Under the pieces are notes generated by a model that was given only the letters and a program-made list of their open reading frames with translations, searched no databases and had not been told where the DNA came from. A program made the position numbers and the translations under genes. A stretch of DNA of 64,000 nt from Rossellomorea marisflavi (GTDB lineage: Bacteria > Bacillota > Bacilli > Bacillales > Bacillaceae_B): assembly GCF_001274775.1 (NCBI RefSeq), contig NZ_LGUE01000005.1, positions 429,836 through 493,835 of the forward strand. Reading direction: 5' to 3'. The first letter of the stretch is position 1. Every line of letters starts with the position of its first letter. Shown here piece by piece: positions 8,014 to 16,593 of this stretch.

Positions 8014-8703
8014 ATGATTAAGAATTGGAGCAAACGACTTTTGATGGTCCTTTTGTTCATTTTTGCCCTTGAGACGACATTCCAATCGGTATCAGGTGTC
8101 AAGGCTGCAACCCTTAAAGCGTGGTGGGAGACCCAGATGGAGAACGCCGGGCGCGGGGAACATGAGATCAATCAATTAGGGATGACAGCAAAAATCCTTA
8201 AGAAAGTGAGCAGTACCAAAACCCAGATTTCATCGAGTAAACCTGTGAAAGACAAGCCGGTCACCCTGAACGGGCTGGATTGGAATCAATATAAGAAGCA
8301 TACCGTCGTCGCCACGGGCTACACGGCGGGGGTGGAGTCAACCGGGAAGAATCCTGGCCATCCTGGCTATGGGATTACATACTCCGGCGTCAAAGTGAAA
8401 CGTGACCTTTATTCGACCATTGCAGCAGACACGACGGTCTTTCCGATCGGAACGGTCCTCTATATCCCTGACTATGGATTCGGCGTGGTCGCCGATACTG
8501 GGAGTGCCATCAAAGGAAACAAGCTCGACTTGTACTATGACACGGTCGATGAGGTATATGCGGAATGGGGGAAGAAAACCCTAGATGTATATATCATCGA
8601 AGAGGGTTCAGGTAAGCTGACAGAAGAACAGTTGACCAAGCTGAATGAAAATAAAACCATGCAGGTATTCAGGGATCAGATCCTTTCACCTGAGAAAGAA
8701 TGA
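8014..8703 (+). CDS. yuiC: YuiC, secreted 3D-domain murein hydrolase-like protein
   Basis: A 229-residue exported protein with an N-terminal membrane anchor or signal ([15 protein letters not shown]) and a C-terminal 3D domain, the double-psi beta-barrel named after three conserved aspartates. It is related to MltA-like lytic transglycosylases and the stationary-phase survival (Sps) proteins. The domain runs from about residue 93 ([22 protein letters not shown]) to 205; the [16 protein letters not shown] segment carries conserved acidic residues. ATG 8014 follows GGGAGGAGTG. Expected role: peptidoglycan remodelling. It has its own strong terminator. Confidence 0.88.
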   Translation: MIKNWSKRLLMVLLFIFALETTFQSVSGVKAATLKAWWETQMENAGRGEHEINQLGMTAKILKKVSSTKTQISSSKPVKDKPVTLNGLDWNQYKKHTVVATGYTAGVESTGKNPGHPGYGITYSGVKVKRDLYSTIAADTTVFPIGTVLYIPDYGFGVVADTGSAIKGNKLDLYYDTVDEVYAEWGKKTLDVYIIEEGSGKLTEEQLTKLNENKTMQVFRDQILSPEKE

Positions 8704-8710
8704 ATAAAGG

Positions 8711-8745
8711 CAAAACCGGCAGGGGCTCCTGCCGGTTTTGTTTTG
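8711..8745 (+). terminator. Terminator of yuiC
   Basis: Perfect stem CAAAACCGGCAGG / CCTGCCGGTTTTG with a 4-base loop and T-rich tail. Confidence 0.9.
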
Positions 8746-8769
8746 TGCTAGAATGATGGATTTCTCAGC

Positions 8770-9558
8770 TTACATATGGGCGTATTCGTCAGGATGCAGG
8801 ATTTTTGCAAGCTTGACGGCACCTTTTAACAGGAGTGGGGATGGCCGGCAATAGAGGGCTTCCTCGAGTACGAGGATGCGCTCATCCTGAACGGCCTTCA
8901 AGGAGGACCAGCCCGGTCTCTTTTTGATCAGGTCGGGTTTTACTTTATCCTGCCGCACACCTACCCAGGCGAGGCATATATAATCAGGATCCCTTGCCAG
9001 GACATCTTCCCAGTCTGTCTGGACGCTCGCCAGTTCGACGTCACGGAAGAGGTTTACGGCCCCGCACATGTCACTCAGCTCCGTCAGCCAGTTCGTCCTG
9101 CCGGGTGTGAAGACGGGCTTCGGCCACCATTCCCAGTACAAAGAAGGGCGATTGGTGATGCCTTGGCCGATGGCCTTCAGTTCTTCGACTTTTTGGAGGA
9201 AGTGCCCTCGCTTAGTCAAAGCGTCAGAGTCTTTCATACCGCAGGCGCGACCGATGGCAAGGAGATCATCGCCTATATCGTTGAAACTTTGAGGGTTCAA
9301 GGTGAGATGGGGAATGCCCCGTTTCTCCAGCTCCTCGATATTCTTCTCCATTCCCGGTACGCTCAGCGATGCAAGGACAAGATCGGGTTGAAGGCTTTCG
9401 ACCCGATCCATATCGATGGATAGGTCGGGGCCGAGCCTGGGCAGGGATAAGACGGCTTCCGGATGATCGGAGTAGTCGTCAACCCCCACGAGGTAAGGGG
9501 TGAGTCCAAGCTCATCAATCAGCTCCGTATTATTGGGGCATATGGATATGAGGCGCAT
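8770..9558 (-). CDS. Cobalamin-binding protein (BtuF-like, cytosolic)
   Basis: A 262-residue periplasmic-binding-protein-fold protein of the BtuF/FecB type, annotated in relatives as cobalamin-binding. Typical features are the N-terminal RLISICPNNTELIDELG segment, the VGVDDYSDHP loop and LQPDLVLAS. No signal peptide or lipobox is present, unlike transport-associated solute-binding proteins, and no ABC permease or ATPase gene is adjacent, so a role in import is unproven. ATG 9558 follows AGGAGGAA. Transcribed leftward, downstream of yuiD (12-bp gap), so the two are probably an operon. Confidence 0.8.
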   Translation of the reverse strand: MRLISICPNNTELIDELGLTPYLVGVDDYSDHPEAVLSLPRLGPDLSIDMDRVESLQPDLVLASLSVPGMEKNIEELEKRGIPHLTLNPQSFNDIGDDLLAIGRACGMKDSDALTKRGHFLQKVEELKAIGQGITNRPSLYWEWWPKPVFTPGRTNWLTELSDMCGAVNLFRDVELASVQTDWEDVLARDPDYICLAWVGVRQDKVKPDLIKKRPGWSSLKAVQDERILVLEEALYCRPSPLLLKGAVKLAKILHPDEYAHM

Positions 9559-9570
9559 TGATCATTCCTC

Positions 9571-10050
9571 CTATTGAAACATGAAAAAGTGGATGAGCAG
9601 TGTAAGGACGATTCCCGTGATCCCCCCGAAGAAGACTTCGATCGGCTTATGACCGAGCAGCTCCTTCAGCTCTTTCCGTTTTTCCTGATCGGGTTTGTTC
9701 TGCCAGCCTTTGGCATCGGTCATGAACTTCTGGAAGTCGCCCATGAGTCGATTGAGCACGATGGCTTGTTCACCGGCCTGCCTTCTGACCCCTGTCGCAT
9801 CGAACATGGTGATGATGGCAAACATGGCAGCTACGGCAAAGACCGGTGAAGATACTCCACTTTCGATTGCCACCCCGGTTGAAAGGGCGGTGACAGCGGC
9901 AGAGTGGGAGCTCGGCATCCCTCCGGTCGACGTGATGAGCGACCAATTGAGTTCCCGCGTGGCGATGAATTGGATGGGAACCTTGACGAACTGGGCGAAC
10001 AAGATGGAAATCAATGAAGCCCAAAGGGGGAAATTATGAAAGATCTCCAT
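9571..10050 (-). CDS. yuiD: YuiD, divergent PAP2-family membrane protein (DUF212)
   Basis: A 159-residue membrane protein of the DUF212 family, distantly related to acid phosphatase/vanadium haloperoxidase (PAP2) enzymes. The signature STGGMPSSHSAAVTALST is followed by FDATGVRRQAGEQA and LLGHKPIEVFFGG. Hydrophobic spans lie near the N-terminus, mid-protein and at the C-terminus. The ATG at 10050 (MEIFHNFP) matches the B. subtilis protein start; an ATG five codons upstream overlaps the Shine-Dalgarno region. Substrate unknown. Confidence 0.85.
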   Translation of the reverse strand: MEIFHNFPLWASLISILFAQFVKVPIQFIATRELNWSLITSTGGMPSSHSAAVTALSTGVAIESGVSSPVFAVAAMFAIITMFDATGVRRQAGEQAIVLNRLMGDFQKFMTDAKGWQNKPDQEKRKELKELLGHKPIEVFFGGITGIVLTLLIHFFMFQ

Positions 10051-10206
10051 GGTAAAACATCCCATCCTTTCTAATGTTTTGAATACTCTGAGTTGCCTCC
10101 ATTATAACATACCCTTATCCACCCAACCTTAACTTACAAACGCTTTTGCTTAGATAGTCGAAATGTTCACTCACTCGGGCTATAATGGGGGAGGAGGTGT
10201 TGGATA

Positions 10207-11709
10207 ATGAATTATGCAGTCAATAGTAAACGTTTAACAGAAACAACAGGTGGTGGCCTCATCGTCGGGGTCTATAATCAACCTGAATTTTCAGGAGAAC
10301 TGAAAGAGCTTGATCAAGCCATGGGGGGGCATCTCACCCAGCTTGCCAAAGAGGGAGATATCTCTTCAGCTGCCAAAGAAATCACCGTTGTACATACGCT
10401 GGGACAGCTTTCCGTGAAACGGATTGTGTTTGTCGGACTTGGAAAGGCCAAGGAAGCGGTTTTCAATGATATGAAAGAAGCGTTCGGTGCGGCAGCCAAG
10501 CAGATCAAACAGATGAAGCTCACTTCATTTGCAGTCGCGATCGATACGTTTGAAACAGATGAAGTACCGGCAGAGGATGTAGCCCACGCATGGGCAGAAG
10601 CCTTTACGATGGCGACTTATGCCTTCCACGGGTATAAACAATCTTCAAACGAACGAGGCTATGAAGCGGCTGATGTCGAATTCATCACACGTTCGGATGA
10701 TAAGGAAGTCCAAACGGCTCTGCAGGTGGGTACGGCATTCGGAAACGGTGTCAACTCGGCAAGGACCCTAGTGAATACACCGGGAAATCTGCTGACATCC
10801 ACAAAGCTCGCCGAGTATGCGCTCGAGCTTGCAAAGAGATATGATTTCGAGGCAGAGATCCTGGATAAGGAAGAAATGGAGCATCTGGGCATGGGTGCTT
10901 TATTGGCAGTCAACCAGGGTTCAGTGGAGCCTCCGAAGATGATCGTCCTGAAATATGCAGGGAGAGAGAAATGGGAAGACGTCATCGGACTTGTAGGAAA
11001 AGGGATTACCTTTGATACAGGCGGATATTCCCTTAAACCGAAGGATGGCATCGTCGGCATGAAGACGGATATGGGTGGTGCCGCAGCCGTCCTAGGCGCC
11101 ATGGAAATCATCGGGGAGACGAGGCCGGAACAGAATGTCATTGCCGTCATCCCATCAACCGATAATATGGTGAGCGGAGCAGCATTCAAGCCGGACGACG
11201 TCATCACATCCATGAGCGGAAAGACGATCGAAGTATTGAATACCGATGCAGAGGGACGCCTTGCACTTGCTGACGGTATGACCTATGCAAAGCATCACGG
11301 CGCAAATTATCTTGTGGATGTCGCGACGCTCACAGGAGGAGTCATCGTTGCATTGGGTGAAGATAAGACAGGGGCCCTTACCAATAACGAAGCATTCTTT
11401 GAGCAAGTGCTGCTTGCTTCAGCTGAATCGGGCGAGTTCATCTGGCAGCTGCCTTACACAGAAGGGGATAAGAAGCGCGTGAGAAGCAGCAAGATCGCGG
11501 ATCTGAACAACTCTCCAGGCCGCGCCGGGCATGCGATCATGGGAGGCGGATTCGTAGGGGAATTTGCTGAAGGCACTCCATGGGTGCATCTTGATATCGC
11601 CGGTACGGCTACGACCAACAAAGCATATGACCTCGGGCCTTCCGGTGCCACGGGCGTGATGGTCCGTACCCTTGCCCTTATGGTGGAATCCTTTGAACCT
11701 GCGAAATAA
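10207..11709 (+). CDS. pepA: Leucyl aminopeptidase PepA (M17 family)
   Basis: A 500-residue cytosolic metallo-aminopeptidase of family M17 that removes N-terminal residues from peptides. The C-terminal catalytic domain is complete: [19 protein letters not shown] binds the metals, [14 protein letters not shown] follows, and the family signature [12 protein letters not shown] contains metal ligands Asp and Glu. ATG 10207 follows GGAGGTG; a TATAAT hexamer lies at 10181-10186. Corresponds to B. subtilis yuiE in position. Monocistronic, with a terminator at 11718-11743. Confidence 0.95.
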   Translation: MNYAVNSKRLTETTGGGLIVGVYNQPEFSGELKELDQAMGGHLTQLAKEGDISSAAKEITVVHTLGQLSVKRIVFVGLGKAKEAVFNDMKEAFGAAAKQIKQMKLTSFAVAIDTFETDEVPAEDVAHAWAEAFTMATYAFHGYKQSSNERGYEAADVEFITRSDDKEVQTALQVGTAFGNGVNSARTLVNTPGNLLTSTKLAEYALELAKRYDFEAEILDKEEMEHLGMGALLAVNQGSVEPPKMIVLKYAGREKWEDVIGLVGKGITFDTGGYSLKPKDGIVGMKTDMGGAAAVLGAMEIIGETRPEQNVIAVIPSTDNMVSGAAFKPDDVITSMSGKTIEVLNTDAEGRLALADGMTYAKHHGANYLVDVATLTGGVIVALGEDKTGALTNNEAFFEQVLLASAESGEFIWQLPYTEGDKKRVRSSKIADLNNSPGRAGHAIMGGGFVGEFAEGTPWVHLDIAGTATTNKAYDLGPSGATGVMVRTLALMVESFEPAK

Positions 11710-11717
11710 TACAAGAA

Positions 11718-11743
11718 AAGGCCGACAATCGTCGGTCTTTTTT
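11718..11743 (+). terminator. Terminator of pepA
   Basis: GCCGAC / GTCGGT stem with AATC loop and six T. Confidence 0.85.
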
Positions 11744-11829
11744 GTATGGGTTGATATAAGCGCGCGTACGGCTCTCAACAGCAGGTTCGTATGCCAAGAA
11801 AGAGGGAAGAATAATGAGAGGAATAACCG

Positions 11830-11858
11830 TTGACAAACAGCCTTTATGTTGATAAAGT
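11830..11858 (+). promoter_or_regulatory. Sigma-A promoter of yuiF
   Basis: Consensus TTGACA at 11830-11835, 17-bp spacer, TAAAGT at 11853-11858. The start codon is 76 bp downstream of the -10. Confidence 0.7.
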
Positions 11859-11933
11859 AGAAAACGTGTTTTATCACTCTACCAATTTAGCAGACTAAAG
11901 CAATTTGAAGATAGATTCAAGGAGGACATTATT

Positions 11934-13250
11934 ATGAACGCAGTCGTCATTGCCGTACTCATCATGCTCATACTTAGCTTACTGCGTGTGAATGTAGTTT
12001 TTGCCCTTATTGCAGGGGCGCTTGCAGGCGGGTTAGTTGGAGGCCTGGGGTTGAATGAAACGGTCACCATCTTCTCCGATGGAATTAGCGGAGGAGCCAA
12101 TATCGCCCTGAGCTATGCCCTTTTGGGGGGATTTGCTGTAGCGATTTCCTATACAGGCATCCCGAATTTACTGGTTGATTTCGTCTTGAAGATGGTCGGC
12201 CGGAACGGGGACTCAAAGAAGAAGAAGCTATCGAAGGCGCTGATCGTGTTTGCCATCCTGATCATGGCTTGTTTCTCTCAGAACGTCATCCCTATTCACA
12301 TCGCCTTCATCCCGATTTTGATTCCACCGCTCCTGAAGGTGATGACGGAGCTCGAAATCGACCGCCGTCTGATCGCCACAGTCATCACGTTCGGACTGAC
12401 GGCGCCTTATATCCTGTTGCCGGTCGGTTTCGGACTTCAGTTCCACGAGGTCATTGCACAGAATATGGACAGGAGCGGAATGGCCATCTCCATGGGAGAT
12501 ATTCCGAAAGCCATGCTCTTTCCAGTAGGCGGGATGGTTCTAGGACTTCTGATTGCCGTATTTTTCTCTTATCGTAAACCACGCCAGTATGATGAGTCCA
12601 AGGAAGTAGTGGTGGAAGAGGAGGTCGAGTACAGTAAGCGGGCGATGATCCTTGCCGGAATCTCCATCATTGCCGCACTTGCGGTCCAGCTCCTGCTCGG
12701 ATCCATGATTTTCGGAGCACTTGCTGGTATCGCCGTCCTGTATGTGTCGGGTGCGGTCAACTGGAAGGAAGCAGATGGACTCCTTAACGATGGAATGAAG
12801 ATGATGGCCTTTATTGGATTCGTCATGATTGCAGCCTCCGGGTTTGCAGCCGTACTGACGGAAACCGGTGATGTAGAATCCCTGGTGAAGGGAACAGCCG
12901 ATGCCATCGGTGGGAATAAAGCCCTTGCTGCCCTTCTGATGCTCCTAGTCGGGCTGGTTGTCACAATGGGGATCGGATCATCGTTCGCCACCATCCCAAT
13001 CATTGCAGCGATTTTTGTTCCTCTCTGCATGGAGCTAGGATTCAGTGAGTTTGCTACCATTATCATAGTTGGGACGGCCGGGGCCCTCGGTGATGCCGGT
13101 TCACCTGCCTCGGATAGCACACTGGGGCCGACTGCCGGTTTGAATGCAGACGGACAGCACAACCACATTTGGGATACATGTGTCCCTACATTCCTGCACT
13201 ATAACATCCCTCTTGTGGCCTTCGGTTGGATTGCGGCCATGATCTTTTAA
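11934..13250 (+). CDS. yuiF: YuiF, Na+/H+ antiporter-family transporter
   Basis: A 438-residue polytopic membrane protein of the NhaC-like / ion transporter superfamily (Na+/H+ antiporter family protein). About eleven hydrophobic segments are visible, with paired GxxxG-rich helices at the N-terminus and the conserved C-terminal GSPASDSTLGPTAGLNADGQHNHIWDTCVPTFLHYNIP. The family contains Na+/H+ antiporters and amino-acid transporters, so the substrate is uncertain. ATG 11934 follows AAGGAGGAC. Own promoter and terminator. Confidence 0.85.
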   Translation: MNAVVIAVLIMLILSLLRVNVVFALIAGALAGGLVGGLGLNETVTIFSDGISGGANIALSYALLGGFAVAISYTGIPNLLVDFVLKMVGRNGDSKKKKLSKALIVFAILIMACFSQNVIPIHIAFIPILIPPLLKVMTELEIDRRLIATVITFGLTAPYILLPVGFGLQFHEVIAQNMDRSGMAISMGDIPKAMLFPVGGMVLGLLIAVFFSYRKPRQYDESKEVVVEEEVEYSKRAMILAGISIIAALAVQLLLGSMIFGALAGIAVLYVSGAVNWKEADGLLNDGMKMMAFIGFVMIAASGFAAVLTETGDVESLVKGTADAIGGNKALAALLMLLVGLVVTMGIGSSFATIPIIAAIFVPLCMELGFSEFATIIIVGTAGALGDAGSPASDSTLGPTAGLNADGQHNHIWDTCVPTFLHYNIPLVAFGWIAAMIF

Positions 13251-13251
13251 A

Positions 13252-13279
13252 AAAGAATCTCTTCGGAGGTTCTTTTTTT
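13252..13279 (+). terminator. Terminator of yuiF
   Basis: AAGAATCT / AGGTTCTT stem closed by TTCGG and followed by seven T. Confidence 0.75.
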
Positions 13280-13321
13280 GTAGAAATCGAGAAAGCACCC
13301 TCCTCTGGATCAACTGTATGG

Positions 13322-13365
13322 AAAAAGCCGAAGGAAGCAGGATCTCCGGCTTCCTTCGGCTTTTC
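13322..13365 (-). terminator. Terminator of the 13.4-13.7 kb minus-strand gene
   Basis: A long stem AAAAGCCGAAGGAAGC / GCTTCCTTCGGCTTTT, followed on the minus strand by TTTTTCC. It overlaps the stop codon and could work in both directions. Confidence 0.85.
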
Positions 13366-13732
13366 AAAACTCATTCCACTTGACGGATACAATCAAATGA
13401 CAGCAATCCACCTGACCCAATTTTTCATCAAATACGAATCTCACACCATCAGGATTGAAGGATACGACCGGCTGTACGCGCGTCGGGATTGTCTGAAGTA
13501 ATTTATGTACTTCAGGCAGATTGGATTGTTGAGCGGCGGTCATCAGCTTAGAGGCAAATTCCCTTGAGCTGTTGATGCGCCCGAGAACCAATTTGGCATC
13601 GTCCATCAAGCTAAGGGTCTTCCCTGCCGAAGCCATTAGTATATCGGGGGCGGTTGCAGGGAGCACCCGCTGCTGGTTCATATACGATTGAGGCGACGGT
13701 CTGTTCCCATGGAAAGGATGGAAACGGTACAT
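13364..13732 (-). CDS. Hypothetical protein, possibly YuzC-like
   Basis: A 122-residue soluble protein. The N-terminal 30 residues are Pro/Asn/Gln/Arg-rich (MYRFHPFHGNRPSPQSY), then a helical central part, and a C-terminal segment VQPVVSFNPDGVRFVFDEKLGQVDCCHLIVSVKW. Length, composition and proximity to yuxO suggest B. subtilis YuzC, which sits on the far side of comQXPA from yuxO, but I cannot confirm this. The start ATG 13732 has AAGGAGTG a few bases upstream, and the gene has a strong terminator, so it is very likely real. Confidence 0.7.
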   Translation of the reverse strand: MYRFHPFHGNRPSPQSYMNQQRVLPATAPDILMASAGKTLSLMDDAKLVLGRINSSREFASKLMTAAQQSNLPEVHKLLQTIPTRVQPVVSFNPDGVRFVFDEKLGQVDCCHLIVSVKWNEF

Positions 13733-13900
13733 CGAGAAACACTCCTTTCTCTGACATCATCTACGTAAACGTATGAAAGAGGCACTGCATTTATTCATTC
13801 ATCTTCCTGCCACCTTGTGATAGGCTGAATCTGGACCTAGTGAGCAGATAAAGGATTTTGACTCGCGAGGTCGAAGAGTATGGGGAAGGGGTGAAGGAAT

Positions 13901-14290
13901 ATGAAACTTGATCACACATTGATCAGTGCACTGGGAATTGAATTCAAAACGGTAGAAAAAGGCAGGATCGTGGCGACGATGCCCGTCAATGAGCAGACGA
14001 GGCAGCCTTTTGGATTCCTCCACGGAGGAGCATCCGTCGCCCTGGCAGAAACCGTCGCAAGCGTCGGGGCTGTGGAACTGATCGATCTCGATAAAGAGAT
14101 ATGCTTCGGTCTCGAGATCAATGCCAATCACATCAAGGCGAAAAAAGACGGTGAGGTGACAGCGACGGCGTCCGTCCTGCACCAGGGACGAACCACCATG
14201 GTATGGGACATCAAGATCACGGACGAGGCAGACGATCTCATCTGTGTGTCACGCTGTACAATGGCCGTGGTACCAAAAAAGAACGTTTAA
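13901..14290 (+). CDS. yuxO: YuxO, hotdog-fold acyl-CoA thioesterase
   Basis: A 129-residue PaaI/YbgC-like hotdog thioesterase. The catalytic-helix motif LHGGASVALAETVAS is at about residues 46-60, after QPFGF. Relatives hydrolyse 1,4-dihydroxy-2-naphthoyl-CoA (menaquinone pathway) or other aromatic acyl-CoAs. ATG 13901 follows AAGGGGTGAAGG. In B. subtilis yuxO is the last gene of the comQXPA locus; here no com genes precede it. It ends 55 bp before the next gene with no terminator between, so co-transcription is likely. Confidence 0.88.
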   Translation: MKLDHTLISALGIEFKTVEKGRIVATMPVNEQTRQPFGFLHGGASVALAETVASVGAVELIDLDKEICFGLEINANHIKAKKDGEVTATASVLHQGRTTMVWDIKITDEADDLICVSRCTMAVVPKKNV

Positions 14291-14345
14291 CCGTGACTGG
14301 TGGGGGAAAAGGATAAACAATCCCACTTACTACGGAGGTATGAAC

Positions 14346-14714
14346 ATGAGCTGGTCAAAACAAGATTACCCTGAATCACTGAAGAATCTGCCGTCTGATG
14401 TCCGGAATAAAGCCATCGAGATTGGAAATGCCCTGCTTGATGAAGGGTATGAAGAGGGCAGGGCGATTGCCATAGCCACGGATCGGGCCCACAAGTCCGA
14501 GGAGGGTACGCAAACCGATAAGGCAGAATATCACGTCACTGTCCATGATGATGGCTGGCAGCTGAAAAAAGCCGAAGGAGAGCGCGCCATCATGGTGGAA
14601 GAGACGAAGGAAAAGCTGTTGGAGCGGGCAAAGCGATATGCAACGGATCATTCCGGCACACTTGTGGTGTATAAAGAGGATGGATCGGTTGAAAATCATC
14701 TTTATCAGAAATAA
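14346..14714 (+). CDS. DUF2188/YdaT-like stress protein
   Basis: A 122-residue hydrophilic protein with two parts. An N-terminal ChaB-like segment MSWSKQDYPESLKNLPSDVRNKAIEIGNALLDEGYEEGRAIAIATDRA covers about residues 1-47. A C-terminal DUF2188 domain (YHVTVHDDGWQLKKAEGERA.. to GTLVVYKEDGSVENHLYQK) follows, ending in a family-typical basic/aromatic tail. This architecture resembles YdaT, a sigma-B general stress protein in B. subtilis. Of two in-frame ATGs, 14346 is 7 bases from GGAGG and 14340 too close. Function unknown. Confidence 0.8.
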   Translation: MSWSKQDYPESLKNLPSDVRNKAIEIGNALLDEGYEEGRAIAIATDRAHKSEEGTQTDKAEYHVTVHDDGWQLKKAEGERAIMVEETKEKLLERAKRYATDHSGTLVVYKEDGSVENHLYQK

Positions 14715-14716
14715 GG

Positions 14717-14742
14717 AGAGCTCCCGGAGACGGGGGTTTTCT
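14717..14742 (+). terminator. Weak terminator after the DUF2188 gene
   Basis: CTCCCG / CGGGGG stem with GAGA loop followed by TTTTC; short T-run, so only moderate support. Confidence 0.5.
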
Positions 14743-14753
14743 TATGGTTAGAT

Positions 14754-14782
14754 TTGACAATATTCTGCCTATTCTGTATAGT
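14754..14782 (+). promoter_or_regulatory. Sigma-A promoter of the MhqN-like gene
   Basis: Perfect TTGACA at 14754-14759, 17-bp spacer and TATAGT at 14777-14782. The -10 overlaps the operator palindrome, the right geometry for repression. Confidence 0.85.
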
Positions 14783-14803
14783 TATCTTGAATTCAAGATA
14801 ACT
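14780..14803. promoter_or_regulatory. MhqR-type operator
   Basis: A perfect 24-bp palindrome with core TATCTTGAATTCAAGATA. It is close to the B. subtilis MhqR operator core (TATCTCGAATTCGAGATA), differing by one base per half-site. MhqR is a MarR-family repressor released by quinones and other electrophiles. The site covers the -10 and the probable transcription start. Confidence 0.8.
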
Positions 14804-14817
14804 GAAGGAGTGGAAGC

Positions 14818-15444
14818 ATGGCCGGTTTTACAGAACTGATGAAAGAGCGCCGCTCGGCATCGAATTTTCTTCCTGATCATCCGATTCAAACAAACGAATT
14901 GAACGATATTTTTGAGTTGGTGAAGCTTTCTCCATCCGCGTTCAACCTTCAACATACGCGGTATATCGTCGTAACAGACGAGAACGTGAAGGAGGAGCTG
15001 CAGGGTGCAGCCATGGGGCAGCATAAAGTACGTTCTGCTTCAGCGGTCGTCCTGCTCCTGGGGGATAAAAAAGCGTACAAGTCAGCAGAAGAAATTTACC
15101 GGGGATTGAAGATGCTGAAAATCGTGAATGAAGAGGAATTCTCCGGTATGGTCGAGAATACCACGGCCTTCTATGAAGGGAAGGGAATTGGGTTCCAGCG
15201 TGATGAAGCCATCCGTAATGCGTCCCTTTCCTCCATGGTCTTCATGCTTGCTGCCAAGGAAAAGGGCTGGGATACTTGTCCCATGATTGGCTTCGATCCG
15301 GAAAAGATCAAGGAAATCTTGAAGATAGAGGATCAGTACGAAGTCGTCATGATGATCTCAATGGGGAAGGAAAAGAGAGAGAGTCGAAAACCCCGGGGCT
15401 ACCGGAAGCCCGTCAGTGAGTTTGTTACATATATCGGGAAATGA
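14818..15444 (+). CDS. mhqN: MhqN-like NAD(P)H nitroreductase
   Basis: A 208-residue FMN-dependent nitroreductase-family enzyme. Visible features are the N-terminal ERRSASNF phosphate/FMN-binding segment, the SPSAFNLQHTRY motif near residues 40-51, and the C-terminal GKEKRESRKPRGYRKPVSEFV. The sequence and the MhqR-type operator over its promoter both point to MhqN (YdfN), part of the quinone/electrophile detoxification regulon. Unlike B. subtilis, no mhqO or mhqP gene follows; a bidirectional terminator separates it from the Mrp operon. ATG 14818 follows GAAGGAGTGG. Confidence 0.85.
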   Translation: MAGFTELMKERRSASNFLPDHPIQTNELNDIFELVKLSPSAFNLQHTRYIVVTDENVKEELQGAAMGQHKVRSASAVVLLLGDKKAYKSAEEIYRGLKMLKIVNEEEFSGMVENTTAFYEGKGIGFQRDEAIRNASLSSMVFMLAAKEKGWDTCPMIGFDPEKIKEILKIEDQYEVVMMISMGKEKRESRKPRGYRKPVSEFVTYIGK

Positions 15445-15484
15445 AAAAGCGAAAGCCGTCAAACGATGGCTTTCGCTTTTTTTT
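15444..15484. terminator. Bidirectional terminator between mhqN and mrpG
   Basis: A 14-bp stem AAAAAGCGAAAGCC / GGCTTTCGCTTTTT with T-runs on both strands, between convergent genes. Confidence 0.9.
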
Positions 15485-15842
15485 ATGGATGTTGCCGGTC
15501 ATATTTCTCCTTCTCCTTCAAGTCATCACGTATACTTTTATCCCAGAGTTTTGCCCCTGAATGATAGGCCGCACGAGCGATGAGGTGACCACCGACCGGC
15601 GCTGTGACAAAGATGAACACGATGGCCAGTAAGACCTTGGAGTTGAAGATGCCGTGTACGATATAAAAATAAAGGAATGTTCCTAGCAAGATGCACATGA
15701 TTCCGAGCGTGGCACTTTTGGATGCCGCATGATTCCGTGTATAGATGTCCGGAAGCCTCAGCACTCCGAAGGATGCCACAAGGCTAAGGAATCCACCTGC
15801 AAGAAGAAAGAATCCGATGACATAGTTAACGATTTCGGTCAC
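15483..15842 (-). CDS. mrpG: Mrp Na+/H+ antiporter subunit G
   Basis: A 119-residue subunit of the Mrp cation/proton antiporter, with three predicted membrane spans and the MnhG/PhaG signature GVLRLPDIYTRNHAASKSATLG. Start GTG 15842 gives VTEIVNYVIGFF, matching the family; AAGGAG lies about 12 bases upstream. A longer open frame to 15902 runs into mrpF and is not family-like. Overlaps mrpF by 17 bp. Last gene of the operon. Confidence 0.92.
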   Translation of the reverse strand: MTEIVNYVIGFFLLAGGFLSLVASFGVLRLPDIYTRNHAASKSATLGIMCILLGTFLYFYIVHGIFNSKVLLAIVFIFVTAPVGGHLIARAAYHSGAKLWDKSIRDDLKEKEKYDRQHP

Positions 15843-16110
15843 GTTCGATGATCGCTCCTTTCTCAAGGAATTTGGAGAATGACACTGTCCCGATGAAGGC
15901 AAGGATTCCGAGCAATAGAATAACTTCTAAGAAGGCATCGGAATCGATCAGCATGGAGACCAGTGCGACGATGGCGATCAGATTTACCCCTAGGGCGTCC
16001 AATGCCACTACCCTGTCGGGGATGGTTGGCCCCTTGATGACCCGGTAAATGAGTCCCAGCATGGAAAGGGACACACAGATCAGAGTGATACGGATGATGA
16101 TCTCAAGCAT
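15826..16110 (-). CDS. mrpF: Mrp Na+/H+ antiporter subunit F
   Basis: A 94-residue MnhF/PhaF subunit with three membrane helices and the conserved VIKGPTIPDRVVALDALGVNLIAIVAL segment, whose aspartate is important in Mrp complexes. The length equals B. subtilis MrpF. The start codon shares one base with the mrpE stop, implying translational coupling. Acts in the cytoplasmic membrane as part of the seven-subunit Na+ (Li+)/H+ antiporter. Confidence 0.94.
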   Translation of the reverse strand: MLEIIIRITLICVSLSMLGLIYRVIKGPTIPDRVVALDALGVNLIAIVALVSMLIDSDAFLEVILLLGILAFIGTVSFSKFLEKGAIIERDRNR

Positions 16111-16586
16111 CAGCGGCTCACCTCCATGATAGCTTTTTCGAAAGAGTTACGGATGTCATCGATGACCGCGTCTTTATCGGGAAGATCGATGGCATGCACA
16201 TAGAGGATCTTCTTATCCATGGAAACATCCATCACCAGCGTCCCCGGAGTCAATGTGATCAGGTTGGCCAACAGGGTGACTTCCCAATCCTTTTTCAGCT
16301 TGGTCTCGTAAGCAAAGATCCCCGGCTGGAAATCGAGTTTAGGCTTAAGGATCGTTTTCAATACATCTATATTCGCTTTGATCAGTTCCTTCAGGAACAA
16401 CAAAAGCAGGCTGATGGCAGCAAATACCCTCCAAAGGTAGAAGCGGTCCGGGAAGAACCGCCTCATGGCCAGGATGATCAATAAGCCGAGGAGATAACCG
16501 ACAATGAATGAAGGAGCGGTAAAGGAGACGGATAGGAACATCCAGACAAATGCCAGGATGAAGTTCAATAAGATTTGAAAAGCCAT
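16110..16586 (-). CDS. mrpE: Mrp Na+/H+ antiporter subunit E
   Basis: A 158-residue MnhE/PhaE subunit, same length as B. subtilis MrpE. Hydrophobic helices occupy the N-terminal 60-70 residues; the C-terminal half is a cytoplasmic domain with the conserved LANLITLTPGTLVMDV motif. Starts 7 bp after the mrpD stop. Confidence 0.94.
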   Translation of the reverse strand: MAFQILLNFILAFVWMFLSVSFTAPSFIVGYLLGLLIILAMRRFFPDRFYLWRVFAAISLLLLFLKELIKANIDVLKTILKPKLDFQPGIFAYETKLKKDWEVTLLANLITLTPGTLVMDVSMDKKILYVHAIDLPDKDAVIDDIRNSFEKAIMEVSR

Positions 16587-16593
16587 GGTTACA

